A program made the translations under genes and the position numbers. A DNA stretch of 64,000 bases, from contig CAZOSB010000005.1 of assembly GCA_964582545.1 (NCBI GenBank), positions 44,349 to 108,348 on the forward strand. The letters are read 5' to 3'. The notes under the pieces are model-generated. The model was not told the origin of the DNA. It ran no database searches and worked only from the letters and a program-made list of their open reading frames with translations. This document shows, one piece after another, positions 45,080 to 53,580 of the stretch; the first letter of the stretch is position 1, and each line of letters opens with the position of its first letter. Origin of the DNA: JAVVUJ01 sp964582545. GTDB taxonomy: Bacteria; Bacillota; Clostridia; Peptostreptococcales; Anaerovoracaceae.

Positions 45080-45106
45080 ACCAATTTTTACAATTTGCAT
45101 ATAGTA
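45080..45106 (+). promoter_or_regulatory. Sigma-K-like promoter of the small Cys-rich gene
   Basis: AC at 45080-45081 (in the context AACC) lies 16 bases before CATATAGTA (45098-45106), which fits the late mother-cell consensus AC-N16-CATANNNTA. The small gene's ribosome-binding site starts about 30 bases downstream. It is the main content of the stretch 44920-45152 on the plus strand. Confidence 0.4.
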
Positions 45107-45152
45107 ATACTAAATCCAAATAAATAATTTAGATTGTAGGAGGTACTTATAT

Positions 45153-45269
45153 ATGAGAAGTAATTGCTGTGGAGGAATAGACGATAGCCTTCTTTTCTTC
45201 TTTCTTCTGTTATTGCTGATTATCATGAATCCTGGAGTATTCAGCTGCGGAAATAATTCTTGCTGCTAA
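45153..45269 (+). CDS. Small hydrophobic, Cys-rich protein (38 aa)
   Basis: A 38-residue reading frame with an excellent AGGAGG site nine bases before the ATG. The N-terminus has CCGG, a Leu/Phe-rich core of about 14 residues (DSLLFFFLLLLLIIM) could span or insert in a membrane, and the C-terminus ends CGNNSCC. It has five cysteines in all. It is followed by a strong terminator, so it is a complete monocistronic unit. Small clostridial proteins of this form exist without a known function; a spore-coat or membrane role is inferred from the sigma-K-like promoter and Cys content. Confidence 0.65.
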   Translation: MRSNCCGGIDDSLLFFFLLLLLIIMNPGVFSCGNNSCC

Positions 45270-45289
45270 TTACATGTCATGCTGGTAAA

Positions 45290-45334
45290 CAGTAAAAACA
45301 AAGAGCGCTTTGATAAAAGGCGCTCTTTGTTTTG
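45290..45334. terminator. Bidirectional terminator (small gene / AOR)
   Basis: CAAAGAGCGC (45299-45308) pairs with GCGCTCTTTG (45320-45329), with TTTT after it on the plus strand and five T after it on the minus strand. It ends both the small gene and the AOR transcript. Confidence 0.8.
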
Positions 45335-45424
45335 AGAAAAAGTATTATCCGGCAAATAATGTCGCGGGAGCTTTTGGCTCCTGATTATAGTATAAGCAAT
45401 AATTTTTAGATTATGAATTTTATA

Positions 45425-47152
45425 TCACACCAATTTTTGGTATAATTCTATAATCTCCTGATAGGTTTCCTCGTTCAGTACCCCATTCATGCTAGGAGTC
45501 TCAAAAAACCTTTGAGGAATTTTTACTTCACGGATATTAAACCCTAATGATTTTTTTATTCTCTGTTTCGTTTCAAATATCCTTCGGGCAATTTCACTTA
45601 AATCTTCATCCTTTAAAGTATATCCCACAGACTGCATAGCCGTTAAAATGGTTTCCCTGTCATATACTTTTCGAGCAAACAAGCATATGATGAGGGAATT
45701 CAACAAACACCGCTCCACTTCTTCCGCATAAAGTTTTTTTGCAATTTGCTCATTGGTCAAGGTTTCTTTACTCTGATCGATGGAGTAACCGCCGTTGCAC
45801 AAATGAGAATGACGAGCGCCAACAGCCGCGCCAACTAAAGATCCGTAACCAGTATGATACCCGGAGGTTTCATTTCCACCGATAGCCATAGCGAAGTCCT
45901 CTCCACCGTATTTTGAGGAAACATAAGCCACCCCTTGGGAAAGGTTCCTATAAAATTCATTGACAACTAAGCCGATATTCTCAATGGCCTGTAGATATCC
46001 TTGCATTTCTCCAAAGTTTAGTTTCACCAAAGTATCCTCTTCAGAAATCAACCCTTTGGATAAAGCTTCCGTGGCCCATCCAAGGGCGACCCCTGCGGAC
46101 ATGGCATCCAGTCCCATTTCTTCCACTTTATTGATTAACTCTAAAATTTCATCGGTTTTCGCTATGCCCAAATAGCTACCCAAGGCAAAGATCAGTTCAT
46201 AGTCATAACCCACCTGTACAGACTCATACTCATATCCCTTATCAAACTCCTTGCGATACTGACCGATGTGGATGCAACCTACAGGACACCCTGTACATGC
46301 CATTTTCCTCACCAAATTTTTTTCCGCAAAAGCTTCACCCGAAATATCTTCCGCTTTGTCAAAGGAGGTCCTTTGTAGGTTTAAGGTAGGCATTCCTCCT
46401 GCAACACTTAAAGGCTCCACGTTGACCGGAGTACCCAAATCATGATACTTCTCCATAAGCTCTGTATCGGTGGCTTTTTTAAAGATGGCTTTATAGGCTT
46501 TTAAATAACTTGGCAAGTCTCCTATTGGCATTTCCCGATCACCTGTAATGGAAATGGCCTTTATGTTCTTGCTGCCCATGACAGCCCCCAGACCCAATCG
46601 TCCAAAATGACGGTAAGTGTCCACACATACGTTGGCATAAGCGCAGAGATTTTCCCCTGCAGGCCCGATGCGCAGAATGCTCCGCTTCCCGGATCCCGGT
46701 TCTCTTTCCCTGATAAATCTCCCGATTTCTTGAGCATTGAGGCCCATGAAAGCTCGTGCATCCCTAAACAATACTTCCTTTGAATTAATAGAAAGGTAGC
46801 AGCCTTTATCTCTTTTGCCCGTAATCACCATGGCGTCATATCCCGCCATGGCCATGGTGAGAGCCATCCTACCTCCCGCATAGCTTTCTCCCAATTCACC
46901 TGTAAGAGGTGATACAAACATGGCTACGGTTTTAGTAATGACAGGAAAAATTCCGGAAAGGGCGCCAATAGCAAAAATCATGGGCTGATCTTTGTGAAGG
47001 GGTTCTTTCCCCTCTTGCAAATTTTCCTCCAATAACTTGGCGGCAACACCTACGCCTCCCAAATATGGCAATAAATCTTTCCTTTCCTCAACGTGAAAGG
47101 TTTTATCATCCATGGAAATGGTCAATACACGAATAAATTCCTTACCCATCAT
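45425..47152 (-). CDS. aor: Aldehyde:ferredoxin oxidoreductase (tungsten type)
   Basis: A 575-residue AOR-family enzyme that oxidises aldehydes to acids with ferredoxin and binds a tungsten-bispterin and a [4Fe-4S] cluster. The cluster cysteines are in MACTGCPVGC (CxxCxxxC, near 286) with a later Cys in SLIICLFAR (near 500). The N-terminal GGVGVAAKLL and SPLTGELGESYAGGRMA regions are typical of AOR domain 1. The ATG at 47152 has GAGGAGG and overlaps the ferredoxin stop by four bases (ATGATG); the longer frame runs deep into the ferredoxin gene. Substrates could be aldehydes from amino-acid oxidation, or reduction of acids to aldehydes at low potential. Confidence 0.9.
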   Translation of the reverse strand: MMGKEFIRVLTISMDDKTFHVEERKDLLPYLGGVGVAAKLLEENLQEGKEPLHKDQPMIFAIGALSGIFPVITKTVAMFVSPLTGELGESYAGGRMALTMAMAGYDAMVITGKRDKGCYLSINSKEVLFRDARAFMGLNAQEIGRFIREREPGSGKRSILRIGPAGENLCAYANVCVDTYRHFGRLGLGAVMGSKNIKAISITGDREMPIGDLPSYLKAYKAIFKKATDTELMEKYHDLGTPVNVEPLSVAGGMPTLNLQRTSFDKAEDISGEAFAEKNLVRKMACTGCPVGCIHIGQYRKEFDKGYEYESVQVGYDYELIFALGSYLGIAKTDEILELINKVEEMGLDAMSAGVALGWATEALSKGLISEEDTLVKLNFGEMQGYLQAIENIGLVVNEFYRNLSQGVAYVSSKYGGEDFAMAIGGNETSGYHTGYGSLVGAAVGARHSHLCNGGYSIDQSKETLTNEQIAKKLYAEEVERCLLNSLIICLFARKVYDRETILTAMQSVGYTLKDEDLSEIARRIFETKQRIKKSLGFNIREVKIPQRFFETPSMNGVLNEETYQEIIELYQKLV

Positions 47153-47580
47153 TTCTGCACCTCCTCTTTCACAAGTTCTTCCATGGTAATGCAGCGATGG
47201 GGACAATACCCTACGCATAACCCACAATGCTTACAAATCAAGGGGTGTTTTTCTTGATCAAAGAATACTGCTCCTGCGACACATGCCTTGGCACAAGCGC
47301 CACAACTGACGCATTTATCTTTATTTAGAAGGGTTCCCCCGCCGGGACGTTCGGTAAGAGCCCCCGCCTTGCAGGCCTCCACGCATGCCCTTTCCTCATC
47401 GCATCCTAAACAAACCACTGCATAAAAGCTTCCCTGCATTCCACCCTTGGTTTTTATTTTAATGGCGCTTTGATTGATACTGTGACTTTTATGATTGACG
47501 GCGGCACACATGAGCATGCAGGTAAAGCATCCGATGCATTTATTCATGGCCTTCGCCTTTAATATTTGGGGTCTATCCAA
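47149..47580 (-). CDS. Polyferredoxin, electron-transfer partner of AOR
   Basis: A 143-residue protein with four Cys clusters: CIGCFTCMLMC, CLGCDEERACVEAC, CVSCGACAKAC and CKHCGLCVGYC, enough for four [4Fe-4S] clusters, as in HycB/CooF-type subunits. It starts at TTG 47580, which has AGGAGG six bases upstream, and is directly followed by aor with a four-base overlap. It should carry electrons between AOR and ferredoxin or another carrier. Some bacterial AORs work as such multi-subunit complexes with an NAD-linked third subunit; none is encoded here. Confidence 0.88.
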   Translation of the reverse strand: MDRPQILKAKAMNKCIGCFTCMLMCAAVNHKSHSINQSAIKIKTKGGMQGSFYAVVCLGCDEERACVEACKAGALTERPGGGTLLNKDKCVSCGACAKACVAGAVFFDQEKHPLICKHCGLCVGYCPHRCITMEELVKEEVQK

Positions 47581-47625
47581 ACTTCTCCTCCTTTTTCATC
47601 TTTTCAATAGCTAACGTACTGTAGG

Positions 47626-47654
47626 ATTATAATACATTTAGACTTCCCGTACAA
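47626..47654 (-). promoter_or_regulatory. Sigma-A promoter of the ferredoxin-AOR operon
   Basis: TTGTAC (47654-47649) and TATAAT (47631-47626) are 17 bases apart on the minus strand, about 45 bases before the TTG start. Confidence 0.75.
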
Positions 47655-47850
47655 TTTTTTTCTATGAAATTTTTGATGTTTTTTAATGATGAAGCCTGTT
47701 TTTAATAAATAGCTTATTATTTCATAAGCACCATAAAAATCACTATAAATGTCCTGATGAAAACACTTGTAGAATAAACTTTCCTATAGTAAACTATGAA
47801 TAAGTAAGAGAAAAAAGTAAAAGATAGAGTATTGTGTAAGGAGATGAAAT

Positions 47851-49521
47851 ATGAATGTAAAAATAAAAATAATCGTATCCCCCAGAAGCAATCCTATGCT
47901 CGTTGAATATCCCGTGGGAACCACAGCAGAACAGTTGGTCAAAGACTTCCAAAAGGATTTACCCTACGACATTTTGTTGGCAAAGATTGACCATAAATTT
48001 GAAGAATTAACCTATGCTCTTACGAAGGATTGCACCGTTGAGTTTTTAGACATGCGCAGTCAAGCAGGAAATCTGGTATATCAGAGAAGTGTGTCCATGC
48101 TTTACCTAAAAGCCATCCGAGACGTGTTGGGTCATAAAGCTACAGCGGTCATTGAAAACTCTCTGAGCAAGGGTTTATACACCTATATAAAAGGAAGTGA
48201 ACCCCTTTCTTCTGAAGTCATTCAAAAGATTCAATCTCGTATGGAAGAATTGGTGAAAGAGGACATCAAGTTTGAACGGGCGGTGGATTCTAAAGGGGAT
48301 GCCATGAAATGGCTTTTGGAAGATGGGTTGCAGGAAAAAGCAAGAATGCTTCAACACGCTATGGATGTAGATCAGATAAAATTTTATTCACTGGGAGGAT
48401 TAAAAAATTTCTTCTATGGTCTCATGGTGCCTTCTACCGGTTACATCAAACGGTTTGAATTAGTACCCTATCGCCGAGGAATCATTTTACGTTTCCCACA
48501 TCCGAAGGATCCCAATGTAATTCCGGAATTCATTGATGAATTTAAACTTTACAACGCCTTTGCAGAAATCAAAAGCTGGGGTAAGCTGATGAAGATTACC
48601 TATGTGGGTGATATGAACGAAATGGTGGAAAACGAAGGATATAAGGATATTATTCAAATATCCGAAGCCCTTCACGAAAAGAAAATTGCACATATTGCCG
48701 ATATGATCACAAAGGGGAAAAAACGCATCGTTCTCATCGCCGGACCCTCTTCTTCCGGCAAGACCACCTTTGCGAAAAGACTTTCCATTCAGCTCCGAGT
48801 AAATGGATTGGATCCCATCTATATGAGCACGGATGATTACTTTGTGGAGCGAGGATGTACACCATTGGATGAGTACGGCGAACCAAATTTTGAAGATATA
48901 GAGGCTATCGATATCGAGCTTTTTAATCGCAATATGAACGGACTTTTAGCAGGGGATGAGGTCGATCTTCCAGTATTTGATTTTATTCGCGGTACAAAAC
49001 AATTCGGCAAAAAAATCGTCAGAGCAGAATCTACTCAGCCCATCGTCATCGAGGGGATCCATGGGCTGAACACAAAGCTAACTGAAAGCATTCCACTGGA
49101 ACAAAAGTTTAAAATTTATATCAGCCCTCTTACTCAGTTAAACATCGATGAACACAACAGAATTCCTACCACAGATGCCAGAATGCTGAGGCGGATGGTG
49201 AGAGACTATCAGTTCAGAGGTCACTCAGCACAGAGCACCATCAGGGAGTGGCCCAAAGTTAGGGCTGGTGAGGATAAGAATATCTTCCCCTTTAATGGTG
49301 AAGCTGATGTGTTTTTTAATTCCGTGCACATCTATGAACTTTCCGTTTTAAAAAAGTATGCTGAGCCTCTATTGAAGGAGATCAAACCGGAAGAAAGGGA
49401 ATATGCTGATGCAGTGCGTATACTGAAGTTCTTGAACTTCTTTCAGACCATTGAGGACGACTCCATGATTGCCAACAACTCCATCATGCGGGAATTTATC
49501 GGCGGTAGCATCTTCGTTTAA
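47851..49521 (+). CDS. TGS-domain nucleoside (uridine) kinase
   Basis: A 556-residue protein with a TGS-like N-terminal domain (about 1-65), a region resembling the second-additional domain of threonyl-tRNA synthetase (about 70-270), and a C-terminal uridine-kinase/phosphoribulokinase domain (about 285-556). Walker A is GPSSSGKTTF (near 298) and the substrate-binding MSTDDYFVE and VIEGIHGLN motifs follow. It is a known clostridial family usually called nucleoside kinase; the role of the synthetase-like half is not clear. The start has AAGGAGA. It is monocistronic. Confidence 0.85.
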   Translation: MNVKIKIIVSPRSNPMLVEYPVGTTAEQLVKDFQKDLPYDILLAKIDHKFEELTYALTKDCTVEFLDMRSQAGNLVYQRSVSMLYLKAIRDVLGHKATAVIENSLSKGLYTYIKGSEPLSSEVIQKIQSRMEELVKEDIKFERAVDSKGDAMKWLLEDGLQEKARMLQHAMDVDQIKFYSLGGLKNFFYGLMVPSTGYIKRFELVPYRRGIILRFPHPKDPNVIPEFIDEFKLYNAFAEIKSWGKLMKITYVGDMNEMVENEGYKDIIQISEALHEKKIAHIADMITKGKKRIVLIAGPSSSGKTTFAKRLSIQLRVNGLDPIYMSTDDYFVERGCTPLDEYGEPNFEDIEAIDIELFNRNMNGLLAGDEVDLPVFDFIRGTKQFGKKIVRAESTQPIVIEGIHGLNTKLTESIPLEQKFKIYISPLTQLNIDEHNRIPTTDARMLRRMVRDYQFRGHSAQSTIREWPKVRAGEDKNIFPFNGEADVFFNSVHIYELSVLKKYAEPLLKEIKPEEREYADAVRILKFLNFFQTIEDDSMIANNSIMREFIGGSIFV

Positions 49522-49533
49522 AAAATATTCGTT

Positions 49534-49548
49534 CTATAATAATTATAG
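49534..49548. promoter_or_regulatory. PerR-like box before rubrerythrin
   Basis: CTATAATAATTATAG is a perfect 7-1-7 palindrome that matches the PerR box TTATAATNATTATAA except for its outermost pair. It lies 90 bases before the rubrerythrin ATG. A second inverted repeat, TATGGTTA (49564-49571) with TAACCATA (49596-49603), follows. Confidence 0.6.
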
Positions 49549-49637
49549 TAAATATGAATAATTTATGGTTAGATTATGCAAAATATTGGTATTAATAACC
49601 ATATTTAATGAACATATCCAAACCAAAGGAGAAAAAA

Positions 49638-50174
49638 ATGAAAGATTTAAAAGGAACACAAACATTTGACAATCTGATGTCAGCATTTGCAGGGGAATCC
49701 ATGGCTAGAAATAAATATACGTATTATGCCTCCGCTGCAAAAAAAGAAGGTTATGAGCAAATCGCTAAAATTTTTGAGGATACCGCTAACAACGAAAAGG
49801 AACATGCTAAGCTTTGGTTTAAGCTCTGCACAGGTATCGGTACTACCGCTGAAAATCTGCAGCATGCAGCTGAGGGTGAAAACTTTGAATGGACAGAAAT
49901 GTATAAGGAGTTTGCCAAGGTAGCCAAGGAAGAAGGCTTCCCCGAAATCGCTGCTCAGATGGAGGGTGTAGCTTCTGTAGAAAAAGAACATGAAGAGCGC
50001 TACAGGGCCTTATTGAAAAATGTTCAAGAAAACAAGGTTTTTGATAAGGATAAGGTAGTAGAGTGGAAATGTGAAAATTGCGGTTATGTCCATGAAGGCA
50101 TGAGTGCTTTTGCCGTATGTCCCGTCTGCGCACATCCTAAGGCTTACTTTGCTATAAATGCAAGAAACTATTAA
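49638..50174 (+). CDS. rbr: Rubrerythrin
   Basis: A 178-residue peroxidase with a four-helix diiron domain (1-140; EXXH-type helices such as GESMARNKY, ANNEKEHAK and VASVEKEHEERY) and a C-terminal rubredoxin-like domain with CENCGYVHEG and CPVCAHPKAYF. It reduces hydrogen peroxide with electrons from rubredoxin or NADH in strict anaerobes. The ATG at 49638 follows AAAGGAG; an ATG at 49608 lacks a site. The PerR-like palindrome upstream fits peroxide control. Confidence 0.95.
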   Translation: MKDLKGTQTFDNLMSAFAGESMARNKYTYYASAAKKEGYEQIAKIFEDTANNEKEHAKLWFKLCTGIGTTAENLQHAAEGENFEWTEMYKEFAKVAKEEGFPEIAAQMEGVASVEKEHEERYRALLKNVQENKVFDKDKVVEWKCENCGYVHEGMSAFAVCPVCAHPKAYFAINARNY

Positions 50175-50200
50175 AAGTCAATAAAATTCAAACAAACTTA

Positions 50201-50242
50201 AAAAAAGCTTTCTATAATTTCAAAATTACAGAAAGCTTTTTT
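50201..50242. terminator. Terminator between rbr and the DUF1292 gene
   Basis: A 13-bp stem AAAAAAGCTTTCT/AGAAAGCTTTTTT with a 16-base loop lies 26 bases after the rubrerythrin stop. A and T runs on both flanks let it work in both directions. Confidence 0.85.
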
Positions 50243-50304
50243 ACTAATCTTTAATTAACACATCTTTATTAACTGCAGAATAGTATTATAATTAATTTTT
50301 GATT

Positions 50305-50613
50305 TTACTCAGCAATAATTTTTTCAAATTCTGCTACGACCTTTTCGAATTCCTCGTCGTCCTCAATGTCTACCAGCTCAAATTCTTCTTCAGCAACTTC
50401 TTTATATCCATATATATAGACATCGTCAGACTCATCATCCGGAATCAAAGCGATATATTCTTTACCATTGTATTCGAATACTCCCATGATCTCGCATTCT
50501 ACTTCCACTCCGTCATCAAATTCCAATGTGATATATTCCGCTTCGTCTTCCTTTTCACCGCAATCGCAATCAGGTCCGCAACCGCCAGGAATGCATTTTT
50601 CTTTATCTGTCAT
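50305..50613 (-). CDS. DUF1292 protein
   Basis: A 102-residue, very acidic protein of the DUF1292 family (YrzB-like), here with an added N-terminal Cys-rich stretch (CIPGGCGPDCDCG) and an acidic C-terminal helix. The central YITLEFDDGVEVECEIMGVF and EYIALIPDDES segments are the domain. The ATG at 50613 has GGAGGA; the one at 50628 lies within that site. In many Firmicutes the gene sits near alaS and ruvX; here it stands beside uvrC. The function is unknown; the Cys cluster suggests metal binding. Confidence 0.85.
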   Translation of the reverse strand: MTDKEKCIPGGCGPDCDCGEKEDEAEYITLEFDDGVEVECEIMGVFEYNGKEYIALIPDDESDDVYIYGYKEVAEEEFELVDIEDDEEFEKVVAEFEKIIAE

Positions 50614-50655
50614 AAATTTATCCTCCATTATCTTTTATGATTATTGTTTGCAATT

Positions 50656-50684
50656 ACTATAACATTAAACGTATGAAGTTTCAA
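50656..50684 (-). promoter_or_regulatory. Promoter of the DUF1292 gene
   Basis: TTGAAA (50684-50679) and TATAGT (50661-50656) lie 17 bases apart on the minus strand. The -35 overlaps the uvrC stop codon. Confidence 0.65.
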
Positions 50685-52180
50685 TGGAAATATTCATATA
50701 CTTTTTCTGCTGCTTTTTTTGTCATATTGGGAGCCATACAAAGTTCCTCTATATTTGCATCTCGAATTGCTTCTATGCTTTTAAAGTGGGAGAGCAATCC
50801 CATCTTTCGCTTTTCCCCTACCCCTTCTATGTGATCCAACGCAGAAGCGATCATGGTTTTGTTCCGCAATCCCCTGTGATAATCAATGGCAAATCTGTGA
50901 ACTTCCTCTTGGATTTTCCCTAAGTAAGTTCTCAAAAATGGATGTTCCTGTAAATCAATCTCTTCATTATGATATACCAACCCTCTGGTTCTATGCTTGT
51001 CATCTTTTACCATTCCTGCCACAGGAATATCAATCTGCATAGCCTTGAGTACCTGTTCCACCACTGAGACCTGCGCCTTTCCCCCATCCATCAGGACTAG
51101 ATTGGGAAGGTGAGAAAAGCCACTGCTCCCATCCTTTGCCCTTTTCATCCTCCTGTAGAGTACCTCTTGTAGGCTGCCATAATCGTTTGGTCCCTCGATG
51201 GTTTGAATCTTAAATCTGCGATACTCCTTTTTATCTGGGCGCCCCTCCTGAAAGGCCACCATGACCCCTACGGAATCCACACCGTTCGTATTGGAAATAT
51301 CATAGGCTTCTATACGCCAACCATAGATTCTTTGCTTACCATTTCGGAAAATTTTGTTTAAACTTTCTTCCTCAGCAATAATGCGTTCTCTATTTTTTCT
51401 TTGCCGTTCTCCTGACATTTTTGTGCTTTCCGCAAGTTTGGTTTCGCGCGCAATTTTAGAAGCCTTGGCAATCTTGGCCATCTTGGTCATCTCATGAACG
51501 TGTCCGATGTAATCCCTGTATGCGGCCGCCAGCTCAAAGTTGAGTGCTTCCGCTTCTCTGTTCATCTTTTCCGTAAGAAACGCTAAAACAGGAGCATCTT
51601 TTCCTAACAGAAACTGTTCCACTTCCTGAATTGCCTCCAGGTAGGCTTCATGATCCGCCTTACCGATACAAATGCCCGGACATTGTTGAATGTGGAAATT
51701 AAGACAAGGAGTGTGACCCTGAGGAAAGTTCTGCCACGAGCATCTTTTTATAGAGTATACGTGGTTCAGCAACTCAATGATATTGTTCACCACGGTTACC
51801 TCCGTATAGGGACCGAAATACTTGCCGCCATCCTTCTCAACCCGCCTTGTTTTCAAAATCCTAGGCCACTTTTCATCGGTTATTTTGATATAAGGAAAAG
51901 TCTTGTCATCTCTGAGCAAGACATTATACTTAGGCATATATTTTTTAATGAGGTTACATTCTAAAATCAATGCTTCCATTTCAGTCTTTGTTTGAATGGT
52001 AGTGGTATCTGCAATATTCTTTACTAGAGATTTTGTCTTGGCATCGTGATTTTTTGAGGATTGAAAGTACTGTCTAACGCGATTCTTTAACGAAACCGCT
52101 TTTCCCACGTAAATGATGTTACCGTCCTTATCCTTGTGGAGGTATACCCCCGGACTGTCCGGTAGATTATCTAAGTCCAC
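50681..52180 (-). CDS. uvrC: Excinuclease ABC subunit C, shortened form
   Basis: A 499-residue UvrC, about 100 residues shorter than usual. The GIY-YIG nuclease is intact (SPGVYLHKD, IIYVGKA, with EMEALILECNLIKKY), as is the Cys/UVR part with the NREAEALNFELAAAYRD coil. The central domain between the UVR coil and the RNase H-like half is missing; a lysine-rich stretch of about 45 residues (MAKIAKASKIARETK and so on) takes its place. The RNase H-like half keeps AYDISNTNG, LMDGGKAQ and KHRTRGL, then the HhH end (GVGEKRK). The GTG start at 52180 has AAGGAGG seven bases upstream. It overlaps the carboxypeptidase gene by 14 bases. Confidence 0.88.
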   Translation of the reverse strand: MDLDNLPDSPGVYLHKDKDGNIIYVGKAVSLKNRVRQYFQSSKNHDAKTKSLVKNIADTTTIQTKTEMEALILECNLIKKYMPKYNVLLRDDKTFPYIKITDEKWPRILKTRRVEKDGGKYFGPYTEVTVVNNIIELLNHVYSIKRCSWQNFPQGHTPCLNFHIQQCPGICIGKADHEAYLEAIQEVEQFLLGKDAPVLAFLTEKMNREAEALNFELAAAYRDYIGHVHEMTKMAKIAKASKIARETKLAESTKMSGERQRKNRERIIAEEESLNKIFRNGKQRIYGWRIEAYDISNTNGVDSVGVMVAFQEGRPDKKEYRRFKIQTIEGPNDYGSLQEVLYRRMKRAKDGSSGFSHLPNLVLMDGGKAQVSVVEQVLKAMQIDIPVAGMVKDDKHRTRGLVYHNEEIDLQEHPFLRTYLGKIQEEVHRFAIDYHRGLRNKTMIASALDHIEGVGEKRKMGLLSHFKSIEAIRDANIEELCMAPNMTKKAAEKVYEYFH

Positions 52181-53543
52181 TCTTTTTCCTCCTTTCAAGA
52201 TCCTTTACCCACGCTTCCCAAGCTTGCTCCTGAGGTGTCTTCTCTTCGTGATCAATTTTATATTCAATTTCAATTTTATTCTTCTTTTTGATGTAACCCT
52301 TTATCAATACGCTGAATACCCCGACCAAAACCACAGCAATCAACGATAAAATAAACCAACCCGTTTGAGCCTGGCTATCCGGTACCCCGATGGTAGACAG
52401 AATTCCTCCTTTGGAAACGAAATGATCTGCGGTTACCTCTACGCTGTGAATGAGTTCTCCAACCTGATAAACGTTGATAACTCCAATTTTTTGCCCTTTT
52501 GCAACCGGTGCTTTTATCGTATCAAATTGTATTTCAGTCTTTACAATATCCTCCGATGCCTTTATTGGCAAGGTCAGTGCCACCGTTTCCGATGCCACAG
52601 CTCCAACTCTTCTGACAGCACCATTCTTTACTCTGGGGTATTCCAAAGGAGCACCCTTTCGCATGACCATGACAGTCTTATAATTGGCAAAACCAAAGTC
52701 CAACATATTGATGCAATCGGCAAACCTTCCTTCGTCAGAAGATTTTAGCACTACTGCAATGAGTTCCGTATCCCCCTGTTTTGCAGAGGCTATGAGGCAA
52801 TTCCCCGCCTCGGGAGTATATCCCGTCTTAATGCCTGTTGCACCCTCGTACCTAGCGGATCTAGGCTGACCGTTTACTTGGATTAGATAGGTTTCGTCAT
52901 ATAAAATCCGGTTGGTTGTAATATACAGCCTTTCACCCGATAGGTTGTTGGGTGGCACCACCCATTGGTAGGAGGCCACCATATTCCTAAAAACGGGATT
53001 CGCCATAGCCTTCTTGGCGATTAATGCCAAATCATAAGCTGTAGTGTAGTGGATATCGTCATGCAATCCATGGGGGTTTGCAAAGTGGGTATTCATTGCA
53101 CCTAACTCCTTGGCTTTTTCGTTCATCATGGAGCTAAAGGTCTCAACATTGGGCGAGACTGTCTTTGCAAGGGCCACCGCAGCATCGTTTCCGGAAACTA
53201 ATAAGAGTCCATAAAGCAAGTCCTTTACTGTCAGCTGTTCTCCCTCCACCAGCTTGGCAGAAGTTCCACCTGTGGACGCCGCCTGCCTATCGATGGTTAC
53301 CACCTGATCCAGAGGTAGATTTTCTAAGGTTAGCAATGCGGTCATTACCTTGGTGGTACTGGCAGGATATAATATTTTGTCTTTATTCTTTTCAAACAGA
53401 ATCTTTCCCGTAGTGCCGTCTATTAAAATCGCCGCCTCCGCTCCAAACTCGGGAAAAGGAGTTGTATTTGTAATGGCATACGTTGGCCCTGTCGTAACAC
53501 AAATAAAGAAAATTAAAATGAAAAAAGCAACAATCCTCTTCAT
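52167..53543 (-). CDS. D-alanyl-D-alanine carboxypeptidase (DacB/DacF type)
   Basis: A 458-residue S11 peptidase with a signal peptide (MKRIVAFFILIFF..., cleavage near TYA-I), catalytic SxxK in PASTTK, SxN in SGNDAA, KTG in GIKTGY, a PBP5-type C-terminal domain and a final membrane segment (near 405-430) with a basic tail. It removes the terminal D-Ala of peptidoglycan stem peptides. The start is placed at 53543 so that the signal peptide is intact; no ribosome-binding site is visible there, so re-initiation after apgM, 37 bases upstream, is likely. In sporulating bacteria such enzymes also trim spore cortex. Confidence 0.85.
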   Translation of the reverse strand: MKRIVAFFILIFFICVTTGPTYAITNTTPFPEFGAEAAILIDGTTGKILFEKNKDKILYPASTTKVMTALLTLENLPLDQVVTIDRQAASTGGTSAKLVEGEQLTVKDLLYGLLLVSGNDAAVALAKTVSPNVETFSSMMNEKAKELGAMNTHFANPHGLHDDIHYTTAYDLALIAKKAMANPVFRNMVASYQWVVPPNNLSGERLYITTNRILYDETYLIQVNGQPRSARYEGATGIKTGYTPEAGNCLIASAKQGDTELIAVVLKSSDEGRFADCINMLDFGFANYKTVMVMRKGAPLEYPRVKNGAVRRVGAVASETVALTLPIKASEDIVKTEIQFDTIKAPVAKGQKIGVINVYQVGELIHSVEVTADHFVSKGGILSTIGVPDSQAQTGWFILSLIAVVLVGVFSVLIKGYIKKKNKIEIEYKIDHEEKTPQEQAWEAWVKDLERRKKSGLR

Positions 53544-53580
53544 TCGTAATAAAAAATTTATTTTCAATTGATTCAAGTAT

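Noticed and set aside
47153..47227. N-terminal extension of AOR
   Set aside because: It runs deep into the ferredoxin gene and lacks homology; the ATG at 47152 has a good site and a four-base overlap.
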